A DNA stretch of 64,000 nt from the NCBI RefSeq assembly GCF_030409315.1, contig NZ_JAUFPS010000041.1, positions 248,001 to 312,000 on the forward strand. Reading direction: 5' to 3'. Source of the DNA: Mucilaginibacter flavus. GTDB taxonomy: Bacteria; Bacteroidota; Bacteroidia; Sphingobacteriales; Sphingobacteriaceae. The notes below the pieces were generated by a model, which was not told the origin of the DNA, made no database searches, and saw nothing but the letters and a program-made list of their open reading frames with translations. This document shows positions 34,501 through 42,940 of this stretch, in pieces (positions within the stretch are counted from its first letter, which is position 1; each line of letters starts with the position of its first letter). The translations under genes and the position numbers were made by a program.

Positions 34501-34678
34501 TTATTGATTTAATGACTTATTGAGTTAGAGGATAACCCAATATTTAAGTTATAAATTCAATAGTAGTTTTTACAAGTTAACTGACCCATTTGTTGAATTA
34601 TTGAGTTGCTGAATTATTGATTTGAGGAGGATCAATTTAATTCAGTAACTCAATAATTCTATAATTCATTAATTGCCA
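34501..34678. repeat. Inverted arrays of 8-bp words between glmM and cysteine desulfurase
   Basis: Words of 8 bp such as GAATTATT, GAGTTGCT, GAATTATT, GATTTGAG (34595-34626) face AATTCAGT, AACTCAAT, AATTCTAT, AATTCATT (34639-34670). Exact pairs include 34595-34607 with 34647-34659. A first cluster of three similar words starts at 34501. No frame is supported in this gap. Confidence 0.75.
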
Positions 34679-34682
34679 AACG

Positions 34683-35819
34683 ATGCGTGTTTATTTTGAT
34701 AATGCTGCTACAACGCCGCTCGACCCCGAAGTTTTAAAGGAAATGTATAAAGTGATGGAAAACCATTATGGTAATCCGTCATCAATTCACTCGCATGGGC
34801 GCGAGGCACGTACGCTGATTGAAAGATCGCGCAAAACGATTGCTAACCTATTGCATACTTCGCCTGCCGAGATTTTCTTTACCTCAAGCGGTACTGAAGC
34901 CGATAATACTGCCATTCGATGTAGTATCGCCGATCATAAACTTACACACGCAATAACCAGCCATATTGAACACCACGCCGTGCTCCACACGCTGGAGGCA
35001 TTAGAAAAATCGGGAGTTATCAAATTGAGTTTTGTTAATATTGATAGCAAAGGCAATGTTGATTACGATCACCTGGAAACTTTGCTAAAAGATAATGAGC
35101 GCAGCCTGGTATCTATCATGCATGCCAATAACGAGATAGGTACGTTATCAGACATGAGCCGTATTGGGGATCTTTGTGAGGCTTATAACGCTATTTATCA
35201 TTGCGATACGGTGCAAACTATGGGGCATTACCAACATGATTTAAGTAAATTGAAAACTCACTTTTTAGTTTGCGCCGGTCATAAATTACACGGACCTAAA
35301 GGTGTGGGTTTCCTGCACATCAACCATAAAATTAAAATTAAACCATTTATTTACGGTGGATCACAAGAACGCAACATGCGTGGTGGTACCGAAAATATTT
35401 ACGGCATTGTTGGCCTGGCCAAAGCACTTGAGTTAGCTTACGCCGAAATGGAACAGCACCAGGCTCATATTCAGGGCTTAAAATCATACATGTTAGGTAA
35501 ACTAACACACGAGATTCCCGGCGTTGCTTTCAATGGAGAAACTGATGCCGACAAAAGCTTGTATACTGTATTGAATGTAGCCTTCCCGGAAATGGAAATG
35601 GCCGATATGTTGTTGTTTAACTTAGATATTGCCGGCATCTCGGCTTCAGGAGGCAGCGCCTGCAGCTCTGGTACCGATATTGGTTCGCACGTGCTTACTG
35701 CTATTGGCGCAAGCTCATCACGCCCATCGGTAAGGTTTTCATTCTCTAAATACAATACCAAAGAGGAAGTGGATTTTACTGTTGCCAAGGTAAAAGAACT
35801 TTGCCTGGTAAATGTATAG
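34683..35819 (+). CDS. Cysteine desulfurase, NifS/IscS-like
   Basis: 378 aa, PLP-dependent class V aminotransferase fold. MRVYFDNAATTPLDPEV is the standard N-terminus; THAITSHIEHHAVLH positions the PLP stacking His; CAGHKLHGPKGVG contains the Schiff-base Lys; SASGGSACSSGTDIGSHV contains the persulfide Cys in the mobile loop. It releases sulfur from cysteine for Fe-S clusters or tRNA thiolation. No isc/suf genes are adjacent, so it may serve tRNA modification. Monocistronic. Confidence 0.93.
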   Translation: MRVYFDNAATTPLDPEVLKEMYKVMENHYGNPSSIHSHGREARTLIERSRKTIANLLHTSPAEIFFTSSGTEADNTAIRCSIADHKLTHAITSHIEHHAVLHTLEALEKSGVIKLSFVNIDSKGNVDYDHLETLLKDNERSLVSIMHANNEIGTLSDMSRIGDLCEAYNAIYHCDTVQTMGHYQHDLSKLKTHFLVCAGHKLHGPKGVGFLHINHKIKIKPFIYGGSQERNMRGGTENIYGIVGLAKALELAYAEMEQHQAHIQGLKSYMLGKLTHEIPGVAFNGETDADKSLYTVLNVAFPEMEMADMLLFNLDIAGISASGGSACSSGTDIGSHVLTAIGASSSRPSVRFSFSKYNTKEEVDFTVAKVKELCLVNV

Positions 35820-35827
35820 TAATTCTA

Positions 35828-35872
35828 CTAAAGAAGCTTACGAAGTTTTTTAAACTTCGTAAGCTTCTTTAG
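35828..35872 (+). terminator. Strong intrinsic hairpin terminator
   Basis: Perfect 21-bp stem (35828-35848 with 35852-35872) with a 3-nt loop, 8 nt after the desulfurase stop codon. Confidence 0.92.
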
Positions 35873-35931
35873 GCTTCTCATCCTCCTTTTTTTATTCCTT
35901 TTCCCCCTTATTTTTCATCTAAAAGAAATCA

Positions 35932-35965
35932 TCTGCACATTTTAAATCTGCATATCTGCACATTT
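35932..35965. repeat. Short array of the TCTGCACA-type word
   Basis: Same word set as at 30297-30366; 20 bases (35944-35963) are identical to 30343-30362. Here no opposing arm is seen. It lies in the gap before the acidic protein gene at 36045. Confidence 0.7.
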
Positions 35966-36044
35966 AACTGAAAGTTATTTTCTTAATTAGAAAACAATAA
36001 GGTGTTTTTATAGGTTATTTAATTAACAACTAAAATTAAAACCT

Positions 36045-36443
36045 ATGAATATGCATAATGAAACCTGGGAAAACCGGGACAGTAATTTTGAAAATACCAA
36101 TTCATTTTCAGAGAACAGTAGTAACGCCAATAGAAGAAAAGCAGATTTGGAAGATGATGACGACGATTTGGATGAAGAGTTTGAAGTAACAGACGAACAT
36201 CCAAACGAAACTCCTGAAGAACGCAAAACAAGGAAAGAAGGCATTGGCAAACATAGCCAGGCAGAGGTAGATCAGCCCGATAGGAGCGCGGATGCTTCAT
36301 ATAGCGAACAGACCGATGTAACCCCGCCAAACAAACATGAATTTCCTTCTGTAGGTCCTGCCAAAACAGATTTTGCAAGTCGCCCACAAGGTAGAACTAC
36401 CGGGCGTATGGTAGGCCATGAGCCAGGCACCGAAGGAATATAA
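36045..36443 (+). CDS. Hypothetical acidic, disordered protein
   Basis: 132 aa (or 130 from the ATG at 36051). Polar throughout: Asn/Ser-rich start, a run of acidic residues (LEDDDDDLDEEFEVTDE, about 35-51), then KTRKEGIGKHSQAEVDQPDR and a C-terminal segment with GRMVGHEPGTEGI. No hydrophobic core, signal peptide or Cys, so it is probably intrinsically disordered. I recognise it only as a Sphingobacteria-type hypothetical. Followed by a hairpin terminator. Confidence 0.65.
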   Translation: MNMHNETWENRDSNFENTNSFSENSSNANRRKADLEDDDDDLDEEFEVTDEHPNETPEERKTRKEGIGKHSQAEVDQPDRSADASYSEQTDVTPPNKHEFPSVGPAKTDFASRPQGRTTGRMVGHEPGTEGI

Positions 36444-36520
36444 ATTTTTTCAATGATGTTAAGCGCATTGATGATCTAAATGATCATCTCAGTCAACTCG
36501 CTGCTTGATAATTTCTAAAT

Positions 36521-36553
36521 AAGAAAGGCTACCTCAACCGGGTAGCCTTCTTT
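36521..36553. terminator. Bidirectional intrinsic terminator
   Basis: A stem pairing AAGGCTACC with GGTAGCCTT (13-nt arms 36521-36533 and 36541-36553, one offset) between the convergent acidic-protein and accD genes. Confidence 0.82.
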
Positions 36554-36573
36554 ATAATATCTTGATGAAATAC

Positions 36574-37419
36574 TTAGTTCTTCATCATTTTTAAAAATGA
36601 GGCTAATTTTTCTTTCATTTCCCTGCGGTCGACGATAAAGTCAAGGAAACCGTGTTCCTGGACAAATTCGGCAGTTTGGAAACCTTTAGGAAGATCTTTT
36701 TTAATAGTTTCTTTAATAACCCTTGGGCCTGCAAAGCCAATTAATGCACCTGGCTCGGCAATGTTGATATCGCCAAGCATGGCATATGAGGCAGTAACAC
36801 CACCTGTTGTAGGATCTGTTAATAAAGAGATGTACGGAATCTTAGCCTGCGCCAGTAAAGCCAGCTTAGCCGATGTTTTGGCCATCTGCATTAATGAAAA
36901 CGCGGCCTCCATCATACGGGCACCCCCAGATTTGGAGATCATCATAAAAGGCATCTTATTAGCAATGCTATGATCAATAGAGCGGGCTATTTTTTCGCCT
37001 ACTACAGATCCCATCGAGCCACCTATGAAATTAAAATCCATACAGGCTATAACAATGTCTTGTCCGTCTATTTTACCAACAGCGGCGCGGATAGCATCCT
37101 TTAAACCAGTTTTTGATTGGGTTTCTTTAAGCCTGTCTACATATTTTTTGGTATCCTCAAAGTGTAGTGGATCACCGGATGTAAGATCAGGGAATAACTC
37201 GGTAAACTCGTTATTATCAAATAAAACAGAAAAATATTCTTTCGAACCTATACGCAGATGAAAGCCACAGTAATGGCAAACATATTGATTTTCAACCTGC
37301 TCAGAATAGTGTAAAGGTTTTTTACAATTGGGGCATTTATTCCAGATGCCATCGGGGGCTTCCTTCTTTTCCTCAGTAGTCGTAATTATCCCTTTCAACT
37401 CTCGTTTAAACCACGCCAT
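36574..37419 (-). CDS. accD: Acetyl-CoA carboxylase carboxyltransferase subunit beta
   Basis: 281 aa from the ATG at 37419, which gives the canonical MAWFKRE start; seven more codons are open upstream. The N-terminal zinc ribbon (CPNCKKPLHYSEQVENQYVC followed by HYCGF) is complete with four Cys. The crotonase-like core has GGSMGSVVGEKIARSID, SGGARMMEAAFSLMQMAKT and LTDPTTGGVTASYAMLGD. With AccA it moves carboxyl from biotin to acetyl-CoA to give malonyl-CoA, the first step of fatty acid synthesis. accA is not adjacent, and the gene is monocistronic. Confidence 0.96.
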   Translation of the reverse strand: MAWFKRELKGIITTTEEKKEAPDGIWNKCPNCKKPLHYSEQVENQYVCHYCGFHLRIGSKEYFSVLFDNNEFTELFPDLTSGDPLHFEDTKKYVDRLKETQSKTGLKDAIRAAVGKIDGQDIVIACMDFNFIGGSMGSVVGEKIARSIDHSIANKMPFMMISKSGGARMMEAAFSLMQMAKTSAKLALLAQAKIPYISLLTDPTTGGVTASYAMLGDINIAEPGALIGFAGPRVIKETIKKDLPKGFQTAEFVQEHGFLDFIVDRREMKEKLASFLKMMKN

Positions 37420-37693
37420 ATCTATGTCTAACTCTTTCAATTGACTACAAAGAAACGAAAAATATTAAAACAAGTACTAACAGATAAAAAAACTTACTCG
37501 CTAAAATTATTTAACAAAAAACCTAAGTGATGGTTTTATATGAAATTTGTAAAAAAGGTGGCCTTTATTTATTAAAATGGATTAAAATATGCCGTTTATC
37601 CTATTTTCACTACCGTTTTAATATACATTTGCCAATTTTGCTGAACAAAATGTTAATATTCAATCATTTCTTACCAAAAACCAAGAATTTTTA

Positions 37694-37701
37694 TAGCTTT
37701 G
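37694..37701 (+). promoter_or_regulatory. Candidate -7 promoter element (TAGCTTTG) of the aldolase gene
   Basis: Matches TAnnTTTG, 18 nt before the aldolase ATG, implying a leader of about 10-12 nt. A convincing -33 box is not seen. The remainder of the accD-aldolase divergent gap (37420-37719) contains no supported gene. Confidence 0.5.
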
Positions 37702-37719
37702 AGGCCCAAATAAAAGCTC

Positions 37720-38799
37720 ATGGATTTAAAAAACTATAAAGGTGTTCTGCACGGCGATCAGGTGCAAGAACTATTTGAAGCGGCCAAAAAGCATCAGTTT
37801 GCTTTACCGGCAGTAAATGTTATTGGTACAAATACCATTAATGCAGTTATGGAAACCGCAAAAAAGGTAAACTCACCGGTAATTATTCAGCTTTCAAATG
37901 GCGGCGCGCAGTTTTACGCCGGCAAATCATTAGATAATTCAAAACTGCTGGCCTGTATTTTAGGTGCCGTTTCTGCAGCTAAGCACGTTCATTTATTGGC
38001 AGAGCACTATGGTGTTGCTGTTATATTACATACAGACCACGCCGCGATGAAGTTTTTACCGTGGATTGATGGCTTGCTTGATCATGGCGAAAAATTCTTT
38101 GCAGAAACCGGTAAACCGTTGTTCTCTTCGCACATGCTTGATCTTTCTGAAGAGCCTCTTGAAGAAAATATCGAGATCAGCGCTAAATATTTGGAGCGTA
38201 TGGCCAAAATGGGCATGACACTTGAAATTGAATTGGGCGTTACAGGTGGTGAAGAAGATGGTGTTGACAACTCTGATGTTGATAGCTCGCGTTTATACAC
38301 CCAGCCAGAAGAGGTTTCATATTCTTATGAGCACCTTTCAAAAGTTAGTCACCGTTTTACAGTGGCTGCTGCTTTTGGTAACGTGCATGGCGTTTACAAA
38401 CCAGGTAACGTAAAATTACAGCCTGTTATTTTGCATAACTCACAAGAGTATGTAAAACAAAAATTTGGTTTAACTGCCGATAAACCTATCAACTTTGTAT
38501 TCCATGGTGGTTCAGGTTCGAGCCAGGAAGAAATCCGTGAAGCGATTTCATACGGTGCAATTAAAATGAATATAGATACCGATATGCAATGGGCATACTG
38601 GGAAGGTATTAAAGATTATTACGTTTCAAAAGAAGCTTACCTGCAACACCAGATTGGTAACCCAGAGGGGGAAGATTCTCCAAACAAAAAATACTATGAC
38701 CCACGCGTATGGTTACGCAAAGGCGAAGAAACTTTTGTAAAAAGGTTAGCTGCTGCTTTTGAAGACCTTAACTGCGTTGATGTGAACAGCAAATTGTAA
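37720..38799 (+). CDS. fbaA: Fructose-bisphosphate aldolase, class II
   Basis: 359 aa, matching the length of FbaA of Escherichia coli. Zinc site: VILHTDHAAMKFLPW (His and Asp), then EIELGVTGGEEDGVDN and FVFHGGSGSSQEEI with the phosphate-binding Gly-Ser loop, and NIDTDMQWAYW. It cleaves fructose 1,6-bisphosphate into DHAP and glyceraldehyde 3-phosphate (glycolysis/gluconeogenesis), cytosolic dimer. Codon use favours a well-expressed gene. Strong terminator at 38815-38853. Confidence 0.96.
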   Translation: MDLKNYKGVLHGDQVQELFEAAKKHQFALPAVNVIGTNTINAVMETAKKVNSPVIIQLSNGGAQFYAGKSLDNSKLLACILGAVSAAKHVHLLAEHYGVAVILHTDHAAMKFLPWIDGLLDHGEKFFAETGKPLFSSHMLDLSEEPLEENIEISAKYLERMAKMGMTLEIELGVTGGEEDGVDNSDVDSSRLYTQPEEVSYSYEHLSKVSHRFTVAAAFGNVHGVYKPGNVKLQPVILHNSQEYVKQKFGLTADKPINFVFHGGSGSSQEEIREAISYGAIKMNIDTDMQWAYWEGIKDYYVSKEAYLQHQIGNPEGEDSPNKKYYDPRVWLRKGEETFVKRLAAAFEDLNCVDVNSKL

Positions 38800-38814
38800 T
38801 ATTCATCAAAAACT

Positions 38815-38853
38815 AACAAAGCGCCGTTACATTTGTTGTAACGGCGCTTTGTT
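38815..38853 (+). terminator. Strong intrinsic terminator of the aldolase gene
   Basis: Perfect 17-bp GC-rich stem (38815-38831 with 38837-38853), followed by TGTTTAT, 15 nt after the stop codon. Confidence 0.92.
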
Positions 38854-38894
38854 GTTTATAACTTAGCGTAACCCACACCACTAATAATTGTAAA

Positions 38895-39401
38895 ATGGCA
38901 GACAACGTTAAGAAAAAAAAGAATTTATTTGAACGCTTTGCCAACTGGGCAACCATAGCTACCGGTAGTTCGGCGGCGTTTTTAATTGCCATAGGTATCA
39001 TTATTGTATGGGGTATAACCGGGCCCATATTTAAATATTCCGATACCTGGCAGTTAATTATTAATACCGGCACCACCATTGTTACTTTCCTGATGGTGTT
39101 TTTGATTCAGAAATCGCAAAACAAGGATTCAAAAGCGATACATTTAAAGCTGAATGAGTTGCTGGCTTCACATCAGGGTGCGAGTAATCGTATGGTTGAT
39201 ATTGAGGATCTGAACGAGAAAGAACTTGACCAGCTGCACAAATTTTATGTGCAATTATCAGAACTGGCCGAGGAAGAGGATGATATCACCTGTACACACT
39301 CTATAGATGCCGCGGAGGCGAACCATATCAGTAAATTAGATCACCTGAATTCAAAACCACACTACGTAAATGCCCGCAAAAACCATAGTAAGAAAAGTTA
39401 A
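38895..39401 (+). CDS. Low-affinity iron permease family protein
   Basis: 168 aa. FERFANWATIATGSSAAFLIAIGIIIVWGITGP and WQLIINTGTTIVTFLMVFLIQKSQNKDSKAIHLKLNELL match the low-affinity iron permease family (PF04120): two membrane helices and a soluble C-terminal part with His and acidic residues. In yeast the family includes Fet4-like iron uptake; in bacteria the role is less certain. Its 3' end overlaps the GNAT gene by 32 nt in another frame. Confidence 0.88.
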   Translation: MADNVKKKKNLFERFANWATIATGSSAAFLIAIGIIIVWGITGPIFKYSDTWQLIINTGTTIVTFLMVFLIQKSQNKDSKAIHLKLNELLASHQGASNRMVDIEDLNEKELDQLHKFYVQLSELAEEEDDITCTHSIDAAEANHISKLDHLNSKPHYVNARKNHSKKS

Positions 39402-39795
39402 TATCCAAGCCGACCTTGACGTTGTATTTGCACTAAGGCGCGAAGTTTTTGTTGTTGAACAAAATTGCCCGCCTGAACTGGAATGGGAAAATGAGGATGT
39501 ATCAACTCATTTTTTAGCTACCGTTGATGGTGAACCGGCAGGCGCATGCCGCTGGAGAAAAACGGATAAAGGCTACAAACTGGAGCGTTTTGCGGTGCTC
39601 AGCAAATTCAGGGGATTTGGCGTAGGGCAGGCCATGGTGCAAACCGTGCTTGATGATTTACCTGCCGATGCGACTTATGTATACCTTCACGCGCAAACGC
39701 CGGCGGTATCACTTTATAAAAGATTTGGTTTTGAAACCGAAGGTGCTGAGTTTGAAGAAGCGGGCATCAAACATTTTAAAATGGTAAAAAAATAG
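39370..39795 (+). CDS. GNAT family N-acetyltransferase (ElaA-like)
   Basis: 141 aa. VVFALRREVFVVEQNCPPELEWENEDVSTHFL is the ElaA-type N-terminal region; ERFAVLSKFRGFGVGQAMV is the acetyl-CoA-binding motif A (R/Q-x-x-G-x-G/A), and LHAQTPAVSLYKRFGFETEG is motif B. Transfers acetyl from acetyl-CoA to an amine; substrate unknown. It starts inside the permease gene, so translational coupling is likely. Confidence 0.9.
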   Translation: MPAKTIVRKVNIQADLDVVFALRREVFVVEQNCPPELEWENEDVSTHFLATVDGEPAGACRWRKTDKGYKLERFAVLSKFRGFGVGQAMVQTVLDDLPADATYVYLHAQTPAVSLYKRFGFETEGAEFEEAGIKHFKMVKK

Positions 39796-39898
39796 ATGCT
39801 AAAAAGGCTATAAACTAATTATTGATTTGCGATGCAACCAATTTTGGTAAAGCATCGTCTTCCAGTTAATTAGATATCATATTATTACATATAGCCTT

Positions 39899-40486
39899 AT
39901 GAAAAATCATTTTTACCATCAAATTAAAGCCTGTGCTTTTAAAATATTCATCACCTGTTTGCTTGCCTTTGTTATAACAGGTGCTTTCGCACAAGATAAA
40001 ACCAAAACCATTGGTAATAAATCGCGGGAAGGATCAACCAATACTTCGTTTGATGCCGTAAAGGGTGCCCAGGTTGGTATCCGCATGAATGCCGGTCATA
40101 AAAAGGTTGAGTTACTTAAACTTACTTTTCATTGTAAAAACCGCGCCAGTGATAGTATTGCCTTTAAGGTGAATGTTTATCACATGGGCGGCAAATTGCC
40201 TATTGACTCTAACCTGGTTAAAGAACAGATTACGGGATTTATCGGGAAATATAATAAGTCAGAAATTCAGGAAGTAAGTGTTGATCTCTCTGCTTACCAT
40301 GTCCTCGTTTCGGGCGATATTTTGGTTTCCATAGAATTTTTAACTACAAAAACCGGATCAAATATTAGCTTCGCCTGCGGCTTGCTTAATGGCGGTACTT
40401 TTCATAAAGATGGCATAACACAACCATGGAAAAAGATTCCTGTGGTTGGAGTCGATTTTAACGTATTGGTTAAAAAGCTGAAATAA
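39899..40486 (+). CDS. Secreted beta-sandwich protein, hypothetical
   Basis: 195 aa. A cytoplasmic-like start (MKNHFYHQIKACAFK) precedes a hydrophobic signal segment ending TGAFAQDK. The mature part is strand-rich, with FDAVKGAQVGIRMNAGHKKVELLKLTFHCKN, FKVNVYHMGGKLPIDSNLVK and VSGDILVSIEFLT, resembling the C-terminal domain found in Bacteroidota outer-membrane or secreted proteins with a carboxypeptidase-like regulatory domain. No enzymatic motif. Monocistronic; a hairpin terminator follows. Confidence 0.7.
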   Translation: MKNHFYHQIKACAFKIFITCLLAFVITGAFAQDKTKTIGNKSREGSTNTSFDAVKGAQVGIRMNAGHKKVELLKLTFHCKNRASDSIAFKVNVYHMGGKLPIDSNLVKEQITGFIGKYNKSEIQEVSVDLSAYHVLVSGDILVSIEFLTTKTGSNISFACGLLNGGTFHKDGITQPWKKIPVVGVDFNVLVKKLK

Positions 40487-40490
40487 ATTC

Positions 40491-40525
40491 AATCATCTTC
40501 TTCAATTTGATTGAAGAAGATGATT
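40491..40525. terminator. Bidirectional intrinsic terminator
   Basis: Perfect 15-bp stem (40491-40505 with 40511-40525), TTTGA loop, between the secreted protein and the convergent glycosylase gene. Confidence 0.85.
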
Positions 40526-40531
40526 ATATAA

Positions 40532-41308
40532 TTATTCAAACAAAGCCTGCTCGTCTGTATAGTACGTTTTTCTTGAAGCTTCTTTTATTTTGATCTCAGC
40601 GCCTGTTGGGCTATGTGTTTTCTTTGAGTTGTGAATCAACATAAAATCCCGTACCTCGCCATTAATAATATCTGGATTTGATTTAAGGATTGATTTTTCA
40701 GCATCTTTTAATACGGTATTAATCGATTTTGCCAGCTCGGCCACTTTACCGGCAGGGATTTTATTACTGATTGAAAAAGGGGAGATGCCTGCATGCCAAA
40801 GGATTTCATCTGCATAAGCATTCCCAATTCCGCGAATGATCTTTTGATCGAGCAGGATGGTCTTAATATTTGTTTTCTTCTTTTGTAAAATGCTTTGAAG
40901 GTAATCAGCTCCTGCATTTTTTGATAATGCATCTGGAGCGTCTTTTTCTTCCGGATTTAGAGTAGGGGTGGCAATCCCCTGGAAATCGGTAAGTACAAGC
41001 CCGGTATCATCACTAAAATACAATTCGATAACAGGGTATTTGTTGGCATTTTTGCCATTAATAAAAAATAATTTACCATGCAGCATCAGGTGTAAACCCA
41101 ATATATCGCCTTTGTTAAATTTAATATAAAGCTCTTTACCTTCCCGGTATATCTTATCCAATTTTTGGCCTTCCAAAGTTTCTTTTAATACCAGGTGCGA
41201 TACGTTTAACTTTTTCGCGTTTACAATAACAACCTCTTTAAGCGTTTTACCGGCAAGTTTTTTATCAAGATTATAGCTGAAAGCTTGAAGATCTGGTAGT
41301 TCGGGCAT
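40532..41308 (-). CDS. Fpg/Nei family DNA glycosylase, zincless
   Basis: 258 aa. MPELPDLQ gives the catalytic N-terminal Pro and Glu; YREGKELYI supplies the conserved Lys, and the H2TH helix region is IIRGIGNAYADEILWHAGI. The C-terminus (NSKKTHSPTGAEIKIKEASRKTYYTDEQ) mirrors the usual zinc-finger hairpin in layout, but none of the four zinc Cys is present: this is a zincless finger. It excises oxidised bases and cleaves the strand by beta/delta elimination. Cytosolic base-excision repair. Monocistronic. Confidence 0.92.
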   Translation of the reverse strand: MPELPDLQAFSYNLDKKLAGKTLKEVVIVNAKKLNVSHLVLKETLEGQKLDKIYREGKELYIKFNKGDILGLHLMLHGKLFFINGKNANKYPVIELYFSDDTGLVLTDFQGIATPTLNPEEKDAPDALSKNAGADYLQSILQKKKTNIKTILLDQKIIRGIGNAYADEILWHAGISPFSISNKIPAGKVAELAKSINTVLKDAEKSILKSNPDIINGEVRDFMLIHNSKKTHSPTGAEIKIKEASRKTYYTDEQALFE

Positions 41309-41353
41309 GGCGAGATGTGTTTGTATATTTAACCAAATATAAGGCTATAAGTT

Positions 41354-42250
41354 TTAGTTTATAGCCAAATCTGCTTCACGGTTAAAGCCTACAGAATCCC
41401 GGTATAATTGCGGAGAAACATCGGCATTGGTTTTAAAAAATCGGCTGAAATAGTACTCGTCTTCGTAGCCTAATTCCCAGGCAATTTCTTTTACAGGCTT
41501 ATTAGTTAAATATAATTCCCGTTTCGCCTCAATGATAATGCGTTCGGCTATCAGGTTGCTGATGGTTTTATTAAAATGCGTTTTAGTGATGCGGGCAAGG
41601 GCCTTTGCCGAGATATTCAGCAAATTTGCATATTCACTGGCGCTGTGTTTGGTTTTGTAATGCTCTTCAATTGATTCTTTTAAATTCTGCAAGATAAAAG
41701 GTTCTTTATCAGCTTCATCGGGCATGCGTGCGGCCGCCTGTTGTTCTGTTTTTAATCTGGACGCTGTGATCAGGAAAATTTTGAGGTACGATACCAGTAT
41801 CTCATATTGTGCCAGCCCTTGGTTTGGCATTTCAACCTTAATTTGGTTTTCGATAAGGCCAAACGTAGCAGCGCTTGCGGCATCGACCTTAACATATGGA
41901 GGGTTATAAATATTGTTGAACAAAACCCCGCTGCACGATACTTCTTTATGATGTTTATGGATACAAAAAAAATCGGGGTGAAATTGAATGGCTGTACCTT
42001 TGATGGGTTTATCGGTTGACAACATAAAAGGTTGATAGGGAGCAAAAGCCAAAAGTGTATCCTGCTCAAAATTATACACCGAAAAATCAGATTTTAATTT
42101 GCCGCTTCCTTCTTTTATCCATATTACCGAAAAATAGTTATTGCGTTGCAAATGATCAAAATAGCTGTTATCGTCAAACGAAATGATTTTAAAGGCAAGA
42201 TTTCCTTTTACAGGATCAACTAAGGTAAATGTGTTGGACTGATCGGTCAT
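41354..42250 (-). CDS. AraC family transcriptional regulator
   Basis: 298 aa. An N-terminal cupin-like sensor (about 20-160; HLQRNNYFSVIWIKEGSG, LAFAPYQPFML) and a C-terminal double helix-turn-helix with KHSASEYANLLNISAKALARITK and VKEIAWELGYEDEYYFSRFFKTNADVSPQLYR. It probably controls the overlapping PNPOx gene (4-nt overlap at 42247-42250) and itself. Ligand unknown. The gene ends with ordinary AT-rich spacing before the glycosylase gene. Confidence 0.92.
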   Translation of the reverse strand: MTDQSNTFTLVDPVKGNLAFKIISFDDNSYFDHLQRNNYFSVIWIKEGSGKLKSDFSVYNFEQDTLLAFAPYQPFMLSTDKPIKGTAIQFHPDFFCIHKHHKEVSCSGVLFNNIYNPPYVKVDAASAATFGLIENQIKVEMPNQGLAQYEILVSYLKIFLITASRLKTEQQAAARMPDEADKEPFILQNLKESIEEHYKTKHSASEYANLLNISAKALARITKTHFNKTISNLIAERIIIEAKRELYLTNKPVKEIAWELGYEDEYYFSRFFKTNADVSPQLYRDSVGFNREADLAIN

Positions 42251-42864
42251 TTGTTATCTGTTAATTGTGCTTTTAAAGCGGCATTCTCGGCCCTTAATTT
42301 ATTAATGTATTCGTGCTGAACCGCAAATTCATGCTGAATTTCGTCAAGCGTATATCTTGGCGTAATATGTTGCGGGCAGTTCCAATCGTAGGCGCTTACT
42401 TTTAGTAAAATTATTCTTTCGGGCTTAAATTTATAATCTTCAAGATTAAGTTTTTCAAATAATTCGGGATTGTCTTCGATGCTCAAAATACTGGCTTGTG
42501 CAAATATTTTCAACCTTGCTTTTGCAGCCTGATCTAACAGAAATAAGGAAACCTGATTATGGGTAGCCAGGTTACCTGTTGATATATATTGTTTGTTACC
42601 GCTAAAATCAAGGAACCCTAAAGTTTCATGATCAAGTACTTTCAAGAATCCCTTAGGGCCACCACGAAATTGGATGTATGGATACCCGCTTTCACTTATT
42701 GTGGCCATGTAAAAGTTATCCAGACTGGCTATAAAATCTTCCTCGCTTTGGGTAAATCCATCGGCATACCTAAATTCTTCCATGCGGCCATAGCTGGCAC
42801 GACTTCCGTAACGCTCCTGGAAGCCTTTCACAGCATCTGTAAATGCAATTTTGGGGTAATTCAT
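42247..42864 (-). CDS. Pyridoxamine 5'-phosphate oxidase family flavoprotein
   Basis: 205 aa. The split-barrel FMN-binding core is seen in QSEEDFIASLDNFYMATISESGYPYIQFRGGPKGFLKVLDHETLGFLDFSGNKQYISTGNL, followed by a strand and helix region and CPQHITPRY near the C-terminus; the last 30 residues are a coiled-coil tail. Such proteins reduce or bind diverse substrates with FMN and are not necessarily PdxH. The gene is translationally coupled to the AraC regulator. Confidence 0.9.
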   Translation of the reverse strand: MNYPKIAFTDAVKGFQERYGSRASYGRMEEFRYADGFTQSEEDFIASLDNFYMATISESGYPYIQFRGGPKGFLKVLDHETLGFLDFSGNKQYISTGNLATHNQVSLFLLDQAAKARLKIFAQASILSIEDNPELFEKLNLEDYKFKPERIILLKVSAYDWNCPQHITPRYTLDEIQHEFAVQHEYINKLRAENAALKAQLTDNK

Positions 42865-42940
42865 ACAACTACGATACTTAAAATTTAGATAAAATTAGCT
42901 AATGCAATGATATAGATGATCACATTGTAGATTAAAGACA

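Noticed and set aside
37527..37739. 70-codon frame before the aldolase gene
   Set aside because: Runs into the aldolase gene in another frame and covers its promoter; composition not protein-like.
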